A stretch of 7,875 nt of DNA from an uncultured Flavobacteriia bacterium. GTDB lineage: Bacteria > Bacteroidota > Bacteroidia > Flavobacteriales_D > Crocinitomicaceae. The stretch lies in assembly GCA_903887095.1 (NCBI GenBank), contig CAISOQ010000245.1, forward strand, positions 1-7,875, in the 5' to 3' direction. The first letter of the stretch is position 1. Each line of letters opens with the position of its first letter. Below the pieces are notes generated by a model. That model made no database searches. It was given only the letters and a program-made list of their open reading frames with translations, and had not been told where the DNA came from. Shown here piece by piece: positions 1 through 5,573 of the stretch. The position numbers and the translations under genes were made by a program.

Positions 1-509
1 GGATCAGCTTTGAATCCTGGAGCACATACTATATGCCAATCTGGTGTTAAGTTTTCGATTTCCTCGTTTGTTGGGCGAAGAAACATGTTGTATGCAAACA
101 TATTCGACCAAGGAAATTCTGTCACAACGCGGATGTTCATTTTGAATTGAGGATCTGCGCAGGCATATGCATCACGGATATAAACGTCTTTACCGTTTAA
201 ATAGGCCTTCATTCTGTTGTAAAGTGCATCAAATTGTTCTGTCGAAAATTTAATGTTTACATCCCCCCACCAAACTGAATTTTCAGTGTTTTCATCGCAA
301 ACAACAAATCTGTCTTTTGGCGATCGACCAGTAAATTCACCTGTTTCAATAGCAAGTGCTCCCGTGTCAGACAATACACCTTGACCGTTGATGATAGTAT
401 CCTCAACAAGTTCTGCAGGTGATAAATTCCAAAATTGATTTCCTAGGTTGTTTAAACCGATTGACTCATTCAGATCGGCATTCTTACCGATTTTTCCAAA
501 TACGTTCAT
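1..509 (-). CDS. pckA: ATP-dependent phosphoenolpyruvate carboxykinase, N-terminal part (cut by window edge)
   Basis: PckA converts oxaloacetate and ATP to phosphoenolpyruvate, CO2 and ADP, the entry step of gluconeogenesis in the cytoplasm. Reading leftward from the ATG at 509-507, the frame stays open to base 1 and gives 169 complete residues, about a third of the usual 530-540. The signature TGEFTGRSPKDRF lies at about residues 56-68; its arginine (about R62) corresponds to the substrate-binding arginine of the E. coli enzyme. Later stretches such as YIRDAYACADP and WHIVCAPGF also fit the ATP-type family. The P-loop kinase motif and metal-binding residues lie outside the window. No ATG lies further upstream in the same context. 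It is separated by 156 bp from elbB on the same strand and has a possible promoter of its own at 547-554. The family call is very secure. Confidence 0.96.
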   Translation of the reverse strand, partial: MNVFGKIGKNADLNESIGLNNLGNQFWNLSPAELVEDTIINGQGVLSDTGALAIETGEFTGRSPKDRFVVCDENTENSVWWGDVNIKFSTEQFDALYNRMKAYLNGKDVYIRDAYACADPQFKMNIRVVTEFPWSNMFAYNMFLRPTNEEIENLTPDWHIVCAPGFKAD

Positions 510-546
510 GCGTTATATTTTCAAGCTGGCGCTTTGTTTTAAGGCG

Positions 547-554
547 CAAAATTA
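547..554 (-). promoter_or_regulatory. Candidate Bacteroidota -7 element for pckA
   Basis: On the minus strand this reads TAATTTTG, a full match to the Bacteroidota -7 consensus TAnnTTTG. It is the same octamer seen before rimO. It would start a transcript with a leader of about 33 nt before the pckA ATG. I find no good TTTG at the expected -33 position, so the promoter is only moderately supported. Confidence 0.42.
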
Positions 555-599
555 GGTTAACATTTCGTAAAGAGACTGATTTTTTATGTGAAATTTCCC

Positions 600-618
600 A
601 CAAAACGACTCGTTTTGT
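600..618. other. 19-bp perfect inverted repeat between elbB and pckA
   Basis: Nine-base arms ACAAAACGA (600-608) and TCGTTTTGT (610-618) flank a single central base. As RNA it would fold as a stem of about 7 bp with a 5-nt loop. It lies 48 bp past the elbB stop, so it could end the lipoprotein-elbB transcript. However, no clear U-run follows it on the minus strand. A symmetrical protein-binding site upstream of pckA is the alternative. The rest of the 510-665 gap shows only the candidate pckA promoter. Confidence 0.35.
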
Positions 619-665
619 TAACAAGTTTTAGTTTAACGTCAAGGTTATCAGGTATTTGTGTTTCG

Positions 666-1346
666 CTAAAGAATGTCTCGCAAAGCTTCAATCGCTGTTC
701 TAATGTTTTTACGGACGTCAAGTATTGACGCATTCATCATATAGCATGGAGCAGTAATGATTAAATTTTCTTGGTCAACAAATATTTCCCGCACAGTTTT
801 CATTTCTGTAATTGCTCCCGCAGATTCGAGTCCATTGCTAAAAGCAGAAATGTCATAAGGAGAATCTTCCTTATCCGACCCAATGGTAAGTTTAGGATGG
901 ATGATTGAACCCTCTAAGGCCTTTGCAACGATAATTGGACTTACGCACAATGCGGCAATAGGCTTGCCTATATTCACAAGATTGACGAGTAGCAATTTAA
1001 TTTTTGGATGTATTTCACCTTCTGGTCCTGAAAATGCCCATTTACTGAAATTCTTAGCGCTGCCAAATCCTCCCGGAATGACAAGCGCATCTAGTTCGCC
1101 TGGGGTCACTTGGCTTATTTCGACTACTTTTCCTCGCGCAATTCGTGCAGCTTCAATCATCATGTTTCTTCGCTCAGGTAATTCATCACCCGTCAAATGA
1201 TTGATTACATGGTACTGGTCTTCATCCAATGATATACAAATTGCTTCAGCACCGATTTCTTCAATAGCCAACAAGGTTAGAACAGCCTCTTGAATTTCAG
1301 CGCCATCATAGACACCACAACCTGATAGTAGAACACCTATTTTCAT
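666..1346 (-). CDS. elbB: ElbB-type DJ-1/PfpI-superfamily glyoxalase
   Basis: This encodes a cytoplasmic class I glutamine amidotransferase-like protein of the ElbB family. These proteins are historically linked to isoprenoid biosynthesis; E. coli ElbB is reported to have glyoxalase activity. From the ATG at 1346 the product is 226 residues, close to E. coli ElbB (217). It opens with the family hallmark MKIGVLLSGCGVYDG. It also has HLTGDELPERRN (about 50-61), LDALVIPGGFG (about 85-95) and the nucleophile-elbow segment IAALCVSP, whose Cys134 is the expected catalytic cysteine. The frame could be extended to a TTG at 1364 that overlaps the TGA of the preceding lipoprotein gene. I prefer ATG 1346 because it matches the family N-terminus and has an A-rich upstream context. 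With this start it lies 14 bp after the lipoprotein gene and is probably co-transcribed with it. The family is confident; the physiological substrate here is not known. Confidence 0.93.
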   Translation of the reverse strand: MKIGVLLSGCGVYDGAEIQEAVLTLLAIEEIGAEAICISLDEDQYHVINHLTGDELPERRNMMIEAARIARGKVVEISQVTPGELDALVIPGGFGSAKNFSKWAFSGPEGEIHPKIKLLLVNLVNIGKPIAALCVSPIIVAKALEGSIIHPKLTIGSDKEDSPYDISAFSNGLESAGAITEMKTVREIFVDQENLIITAPCYMMNASILDVRKNIRTAIEALRDIL

Positions 1347-1360
1347 TTTTACAGAATTTT

Positions 1361-1798
1361 TCAAGGATAAGTAAATTCAATTCGATCTTTCCAACCAGTA
1401 AGGTTTAAATGGATGATGCTTCCTTTTTCCTTTTGGTATGAAAATGCATCAACATTAAAAGTCAATGTTTTTTCTACTAATTTTTTACAAGCATCACCAT
1501 TGCTCTGATGGATTAAAACAATACTCCTTTGAGGTGGGAGAGACTTAGAAATTGCCTCAGAACCAACTAATTTGAAATTATGTTCATTGCAACCACCTGA
1601 AAAAGTAATGTTGATTTTTAGATTTTTCCCTGAAAGTGAAACATTGGAAATGGTAAAAGGATCACTTTTTTCTGAAATATCACCAAGCGTTGCATTCTCA
1701 ATGGAAAGCTGATTAGTTGAGTTTTTAGAATGAGTTGCACAGCCATTGATTAGAACAAGCAGACAGAGGATTGATATAATATTTGTGAATTTCATCAT
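1361..1798 (-). CDS. Small hypothetical lipoprotein upstream of elbB
   Basis: The 145-residue product has a short basic N-terminus, a hydrophobic stretch at about residues 6-18 and a lipobox ending in LINGC. This is a type II signal peptide with Cys20 as the lipidated residue. The mature protein would therefore be anchored on the periplasmic side of a membrane or at the surface. I do not recognise the family. The mature part looks beta-rich: alternating segments such as ISNVSLSGKNLKINITFSGG, a GGC-x2-H motif (Cys70) and a DAC motif (Cys104). Those two cysteines could pair as a disulfide. ATG 1798 is followed at once by a second ATG at 1795. A -7 promoter element ends only 5 nt upstream, so translation probably starts at or next to the mRNA 5' end. 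It is the first gene of a probable two-gene unit with elbB. Confidence 0.82.
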   Translation of the reverse strand: MMKFTNIISILCLLVLINGCATHSKNSTNQLSIENATLGDISEKSDPFTISNVSLSGKNLKINITFSGGCNEHNFKLVGSEAISKSLPPQRSIVLIHQSNGDACKKLVEKTLTFNVDAFSYQKEKGSIIHLNLTGWKDRIEFTYP

Positions 1799-1803
1799 GA
1801 GTT

Positions 1804-1811
1804 CAAATATA
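1804..1811 (-). promoter_or_regulatory. Candidate -7 element for the lipoprotein-elbB unit (leaderless geometry)
   Basis: The minus strand reads TATATTTG, matching TAnnTTTG, with 5 nt between its last base and the ATG at 1798. In this promoter class the start point lies about 4-6 nt past the element, so the mRNA should begin at or very near the ATG. The -33 region has only T-rich sequence and no clear TTTG at 19 nt. Confidence 0.55.
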
Positions 1812-1850
1812 CGGATCGATCTTTTTGAAAAGTCTATTTTAAAATCAAAA

Positions 1851-1881
1851 TTTGAAACTGCCCCACTAATCGTTAATTTTG
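1851..1881 (+). promoter_or_regulatory. Bacteroidota-type promoter of rimO (leaderless geometry)
   Basis: TTTG at 1851-1854 and TAATTTTG at 1874-1881 are separated by 19 nt, exactly the consensus spacing of the Bacteroidota housekeeping promoter. Only 4 nt lie between the -7 element and the ATG at 1886. Transcription would thus start at or within a base or two of the start codon. This is the best-formed promoter in the window. Confidence 0.75.
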
Positions 1882-1885
1882 CGGT

Positions 1886-3199
1886 ATGAAAACAAAAACG
1901 CTCAAGAAAAACAAAGTAAATGTAGTGACATTAGGTTGTTCGAAAAATGTATTCGATTCCGAAGTCATGATGGCGCAATTAAAGGCCAATAACTTTGATG
2001 TAGAGCACGAATCGATGAGTGACGATTCTGAAATTGTCATTATCAACACATGCGGATTTATTGACAATGCCAAGCAAGAATCAATTGATACAATCGTACG
2101 CTATGCTGAAGCAAAAGCAGAGGGACTGGTGGATAAAGTTTATGTTACCGGTTGTCTTTCTGAGCGTTACAAAGATGATTTAGAGAAGGAAATTCCTGAA
2201 GTGGATGCCTATTTTGGAACGAGGGACTTACCCCGTTTGTTAAAGACTTTAAAAGCAGATTATAAACACGAGTTAGTTGGTGAAAGATTGTTGACGACAC
2301 CGAACCACTACGCCTATTTTAAGATTGCTGAAGGATGTGATCGTCCTTGTTCATTTTGTGCTATCCCACTCATGCGTGGAAAAAACATTTCTACACCAAT
2401 AGAGGATCTTGTTCATCAAGCAAAAGGGTTGGCGGCGAAGGGTGTCAAAGAATTGATGTTGATTGCCCAGGATTTAACTTACTATGGTTTAGATCTTTAC
2501 AAAAAAAGAGCACTCTCGGATTTAATCAATCGATTAGCAGATGTTGAAGGGATTGATTGGATTCGTTTGCATTATGCTTTTCCTGCTGGTTTTCCAATGG
2601 ATGTGTTGGATGTCATGCGTGAGCGAGACAATGTCTGCAACTATTTAGATATGCCCCTACAGCATGGTTCAACTAAGATTTTACAGGCAATGAGACGGGG
2701 GATTACACGCGAGAAAACAGAAGAATTGATTGCTCAAATCAGAGATAGAGTTCCTGGAATTGCACTCAGAACAACATTGATTGCTGGTTATCCGGGAGAA
2801 ACTGAGGCTGACTTTCAAGAAATGTATGATTGGGTTGAAAGAAGCCGCTTTGATCGTTTGGGCATTTTTACTTACTCGCACGAGGAAAACACACATGCTT
2901 TTTCATTTAAGGATGACGTATCAGCCAAAATCAAAAAGAAGCGTGCCGACTCAATTATGGAATTACAATCAGGAATCAGTTATGAATTAAATCAACTGAA
3001 AGTTGGTAAAGAATTTAAAGTGCTTTTTGATCGGGTTGAGGGCGATTATTTCATCGGCAGAACTGAATTTGATTCACCGGAGGTCGACAATGAGGTGTTA
3101 ATGCGAAAAGATGAACATTTTGTGCGTTTAGGAGATTTTTCGAGCGTAAGAATAAATTCTGCGGATCATTATGATTTATATGGTTCTCTAATTCTTTAA
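1886..3199 (+). CDS. rimO: Ribosomal protein S12 methylthiotransferase RimO
   Basis: RimO is a radical-SAM enzyme that adds a methylthio group to the conserved aspartate of ribosomal protein S12, using two 4Fe-4S clusters. The 437-residue length is normal. The N-terminal UPF0004 domain begins NVVTLGCSKN. Its auxiliary-cluster cysteines are Cys18, Cys56 (NTCGF) and Cys90 (VTGC). The radical-SAM loop is EGCDRPCSFC, with Cys151, Cys155 and Cys158 in the C-x3-C-x2-C pattern. The segments YLDMPLQHGS and TTLIAGYPGE are typical of the TIM-barrel part. The last 65 or so residues form the TRAM domain. The TLGCSKN form of the N-terminal motif fits RimO rather than the tRNA enzyme MiaB. The ATG at 1886 sits 4 nt after a strong -7 element and no Shine-Dalgarno is present. 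An AlkB-family gene follows on the same strand within about 20 bp. Confidence 0.97.
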   Translation: MKTKTLKKNKVNVVTLGCSKNVFDSEVMMAQLKANNFDVEHESMSDDSEIVIINTCGFIDNAKQESIDTIVRYAEAKAEGLVDKVYVTGCLSERYKDDLEKEIPEVDAYFGTRDLPRLLKTLKADYKHELVGERLLTTPNHYAYFKIAEGCDRPCSFCAIPLMRGKNISTPIEDLVHQAKGLAAKGVKELMLIAQDLTYYGLDLYKKRALSDLINRLADVEGIDWIRLHYAFPAGFPMDVLDVMRERDNVCNYLDMPLQHGSTKILQAMRRGITREKTEELIAQIRDRVPGIALRTTLIAGYPGETEADFQEMYDWVERSRFDRLGIFTYSHEENTHAFSFKDDVSAKIKKKRADSIMELQSGISYELNQLKVGKEFKVLFDRVEGDYFIGRTEFDSPEVDNEVLMRKDEHFVRLGDFSSVRINSADHYDLYGSLIL

Positions 3200-3204
3200 A
3201 TTTG
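3175..3204 (+). promoter_or_regulatory. Possible internal promoter for the alkB-like gene, overlapping the rimO stop
   Basis: TAAATTTG at 3197-3204 fits TAnnTTTG and includes the rimO TAA stop codon. A TTTA, one mismatch from TTTG, lies 18 nt upstream at 3175-3178. The predicted start, near 3208-3210, would give a leader of about 10 nt before the ATG at 3220. The element is AT-rich and could be a chance match, but its placement just before a gene is suggestive. Confidence 0.4.
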
Positions 3205-3219
3205 TTCAAGCAATTAACC

Positions 3220-4248
3220 ATGCTTGAAATGAAAAAACTAAGGTACCTTACTATTCTGTTATTACCAATTACGGTAGCCGTTTCATTTACGAATGAAGGT
3301 TGGCTTGTTCATCTTCCGGTAATTGTCTTTTTTGTACTTATTCCGATGTTAGAATTGTTATTCCCTTCTGATAATAAGAATTTGGAGGAAAAAGAAAAAT
3401 TGTTAGCTGAGAAAGATCTGTTCTATAACCTGCTTCTTTATTTGATGGTACCATTGCAAGTTGCCTACTTATTTTGGTTTTTGAAGTTGGAATCAGTAGC
3501 TTCATCTGATTCTTTTGGAAGAACTTTGTCTATGGGAATAATGTGCGGTGTAATTGGAATAAATGTTGGGCATGAACTTGGACATCGATTGAATCGTTTC
3601 GAACAGTTTTTAGGTGAAATTCTATTGCTCACATCACTTGAAAATCATTTTCTTCCCTATCATAACCGTGGACATCACACAAATGTTGGTACACCCTCAG
3701 ATCCTGCAACTGCGCGTAGAAATGAACCACTTTATTTCTTTTGGATCCGTTCTCATTTTGGAAGTTATTTTCAAGCCTGGAAAATAGAAATACAGCGCAT
3801 GCGTATCATGAAGAAATTTATTTTCAGTTTTTCAAATAGAATGGTTTGTTACAGCTTAACTCAGCTCTTGCTTTGTGGTAGTATTTACTATTTTTTTGGA
3901 TCCCACGTTTTAATCCAATTTTTGATTGTTGCAGGAATAGGAATTTTGCTTTTAGAAACGGTTAATTACATCGAACATTATGGTCTCATGCGAAAACAGC
4001 GCGAAAATGGAACGTATGAATCTGTAAAACGAATGCATTCATGGAACGCTAACAATGTGTTTGGTAGGGTCGTGCTTTTTGAGTTGACGAGGCATTCTGA
4101 TCATCATTTTAAGGCAGATCGTCCTTATCAATTGCTGGAATCTCACGAAGAATCTCCAATAATGCCAACTGGTTATCCTGGAATGATGCTGTTATCGTTT
4201 ATACCACCATTATTTTTTAGGGTAATGAACAAGCGGATCGTCTCGTAA
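3220..4248 (+). CDS. alkB: AlkB/XylM-family membrane di-iron oxygenase (alkane 1-monooxygenase-like)
   Basis: This is an integral-membrane non-haem di-iron hydroxylase of the fatty-acid-desaturase superfamily. Characterised AlkB enzymes hydroxylate the terminal carbon of alkanes using electrons from rubredoxin. From ATG 3220 the product is 342 residues, shorter than Pseudomonas AlkB (about 400). All diagnostic histidine motifs are present: HELGHR (about 118-123), HNRGHH (about 148-153), the family-specific NYIEHYGL (about 249-256) and RHSDHH (about 291-296). Hydrophobic membrane segments lie near residues 8-23, 28-46, 73-90, 104-116, 213-228 and 230-246. The frame can be extended to a TTG at 3202, but that codon lies inside the candidate -7 element. 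ATG 3229, which gives MKKLRYL, is also possible. No rubredoxin or reductase gene is nearby, so the substrate is not shown by context. It may be read with rimO or from its own promoter. Confidence 0.88.
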   Translation: MLEMKKLRYLTILLLPITVAVSFTNEGWLVHLPVIVFFVLIPMLELLFPSDNKNLEEKEKLLAEKDLFYNLLLYLMVPLQVAYLFWFLKLESVASSDSFGRTLSMGIMCGVIGINVGHELGHRLNRFEQFLGEILLLTSLENHFLPYHNRGHHTNVGTPSDPATARRNEPLYFFWIRSHFGSYFQAWKIEIQRMRIMKKFIFSFSNRMVCYSLTQLLLCGSIYYFFGSHVLIQFLIVAGIGILLLETVNYIEHYGLMRKQRENGTYESVKRMHSWNANNVFGRVVLFELTRHSDHHFKADRPYQLLESHEESPIMPTGYPGMMLLSFIPPLFFRVMNKRIVS

Positions 4249-4250
4249 GA

Positions 4251-5153
4251 TTACTCCTTATTTCTTGGATGAAATGAGATGATGGCATCTCTCAAGAAAC
4301 GCTGGTCCAAATGCGTGTATATCTCTGTGGTGGTAATAGATTCATGTCCCAACATGTCCTGAACGGCTCTAAGATTTGCCCCTCCTTCAATCATATGTGT
4401 TGCAAAGGAATGACGGAAGGTGTGCGGCGAAATAGATTTTCTTAATCCTATTGCAGCAGATAAATCTTTTATAATGGTAAAGATCATTACACGCGTCAAT
4501 TGCGCACCACGCCGATTTAAAAAGACAATATTTTCATTCCCGGATTGGATCTTTTGATGGCACCTAATGTGGGTGTTGTACAAGTCAATTTCTTTTTCAA
4601 CACTCTTACTTACAGGCACCAATCGTTCTTTGTTCCCTTTCCCAATTACGCGAATAAAACCCTCTTCGAAAAAAAGGTCAGAGAACCGCAGATTGACCAG
4701 CTCACTGACACGTAATCCACAACTATAGAGCGTTTCAATGATGGCACGATTGCGATGACCTTCTGTTTTGCTCATGTCAACAGCAGAGATCAATTGGTCA
4801 ATTTCTTCGATACTTAATATTTCTGGTAATTTGCGACCAATTTTTGGCATTTCTAGCAATTCACTCGGATCGTCACTTAATATGTCTTCGACCAACAAAA
4901 AAATAAAGAATTGTTTAATCCCACTTATAATTCGAGCTTGAGTTCGCGCGCTCAATCCAAGGTCGTAAAGTGTGGCCACAAATTCTTTTAAATGATCAAA
5001 AGAAACTGCTGTTGGGGCTATCTTTTTGTCATCGCAGAATTCTCGAAGTTTATTAACGTCGTTTTGATAGGCAAAGACAGAATTTTCTGCCAAGCCCTTT
5101 TCAATTTTTAGAAAAGAAACAAAATCCTTAATATAGCGGTCCCAAGTCGACAT
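4251..5153 (-). CDS. xerD: Site-specific tyrosine recombinase XerD
   Basis: XerD acts with XerC at the dif site to resolve chromosome dimers at cell division. The 300-residue product has the N-terminal SAM-like core-binding domain (about 1-90) and the C-terminal catalytic domain (about 110-295). All catalytic residues are present: Arg148 (CGLRVSEL), Lys172 (GKGNKER), His244 and Arg247 (SPHTFRHSF), His270 (MLGHES) and the nucleophile Tyr279 (EIYTHLD). This numbering is the same as in E. coli XerD. No integrase-type extra domains, attachment sites or phage genes are nearby, so this is the housekeeping recombinase rather than a mobile-element integrase. XerC is the main alternative, but the residue positions and the aroQ neighbour favour XerD. 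Its stop is 2 bp from the convergent alkB-like stop. Its ATG is 3 bp from that of the divergent aroQ. Confidence 0.92.
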   Translation of the reverse strand: MSTWDRYIKDFVSFLKIEKGLAENSVFAYQNDVNKLREFCDDKKIAPTAVSFDHLKEFVATLYDLGLSARTQARIISGIKQFFIFLLVEDILSDDPSELLEMPKIGRKLPEILSIEEIDQLISAVDMSKTEGHRNRAIIETLYSCGLRVSELVNLRFSDLFFEEGFIRVIGKGNKERLVPVSKSVEKEIDLYNTHIRCHQKIQSGNENIVFLNRRGAQLTRVMIFTIIKDLSAAIGLRKSISPHTFRHSFATHMIEGGANLRAVQDMLGHESITTTEIYTHLDQRFLRDAIISFHPRNKE

Positions 5154-5156
5154 ACA

Positions 5157-5573
5157 ATGAAAATACTGATTTTAAATGGCCCTAATTTAAATCTGCTGGG
5201 TAGCAGAGAGGAACAAATATATGGCAATCAAACTTTCGAAGCGTATTTTGAGGGTCTTAAAAAGCAACATAATTATGATTTGTCCTATTTACAATCAAAC
5301 GTAGAGGGTGAATTGATTAATTTCTTGCAGCAAAGTGAACATGATGGGATCATTTTAAATGCTGGAGGATATACTCATACTTCCGTGGCACTGCGCGATT
5401 GTATTAAAGCTATTCAAGTGCCTGTCATTGAAGTGCACATTTCAAATATTGCTGCACGAGAAACATTCAGGCATGAATCCCTCTTGTCACCTGTTTGTGA
5501 AGGTTGCATCTTCGGTTTTGGCTTGAAAGGGTATGAGCTTGCTTTACTTTATTTCGAGTTAAACAAGCGCTGA
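5157..5573 (+). CDS. aroQ: Type II 3-dehydroquinate dehydratase
   Basis: AroQ dehydrates 3-dehydroquinate to 3-dehydroshikimate, the third step of the shikimate pathway to aromatic amino acids, and works as a cytoplasmic dodecamer. The 138-residue product is near the usual length of about 145. It starts with the family signature ILNGPNLNLLG and then has the catalytic-lid residues Arg17 (SREE) and Tyr22 (QIYG). Further motifs are LNAGGYTHTSVALRD (Asn68, His74) and EVHISNIAARETFRHES (Glu92, His94, Arg101). The ATG at 5157 follows an A-rich stretch, and nothing upstream fits the family. Its start codon is 3 bp from that of xerD on the other strand, so any aroQ promoter must lie inside xerD. Its last 25 bp overlap the 3' end of the convergent glycosyltransferase gene. 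It ends in TGA, which shows UGA is a normal stop in this genome. Confidence 0.96.
   Translation: MKILILNGPNLNLLGSREEQIYGNQTFEAYFEGLKKQHNYDLSYLQSNVEGELINFLQQSEHDGIILNAGGYTHTSVALRDCIKAIQVPVIEVHISNIAARETFRHESLLSPVCEGCIFGFGLKGYELALLYFELNKR
5214..5221 (-). promoter_or_regulatory. Possible -7 element for xerD, inside aroQ
   Basis: The minus strand reads TATATTTG, the same octamer as before the lipoprotein gene. It lies 60 bp upstream of the xerD ATG and within the aroQ coding region. The xerD promoter has to be within aroQ because only 3 bp separate the two start codons. No clear TTTG is seen at the -33 distance, and a chance match in AT-rich sequence is quite possible. Confidence 0.28.

Noticed and set aside
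419..631. Plus-strand open frame of 70 codons across the pckA start and intergenic region.
   Set aside because: Its first part is antisense to pckA, the rest is low-complexity AT-rich sequence, and it has no promoter or family features.
510..665. A small RNA gene or riboswitch in the largest intergenic gap.
   Set aside because: Apart from the 19-bp dyad and a candidate -7 element I see no extended stem structure or known riboswitch core.
883..1200. Plus-strand open frame of 105 codons.
   Set aside because: It lies wholly antisense to elbB, whose protein family is unmistakable, and its translation shows no recognisable features.
1347..1364. TTG at 1364 as the elbB start, overlapping the lipoprotein stop.
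   Set aside because: It adds six residues not seen at the family N-terminus, and ATG 1346 gives the expected MKIGVLLSGCGVYDG opening.
4251..5153. Integrase marking an integrated element, with attachment sites nearby.
   Set aside because: Catalytic residue positions match housekeeping XerD, there is no tRNA gene, direct repeat or phage gene, and the neighbours are core genes.
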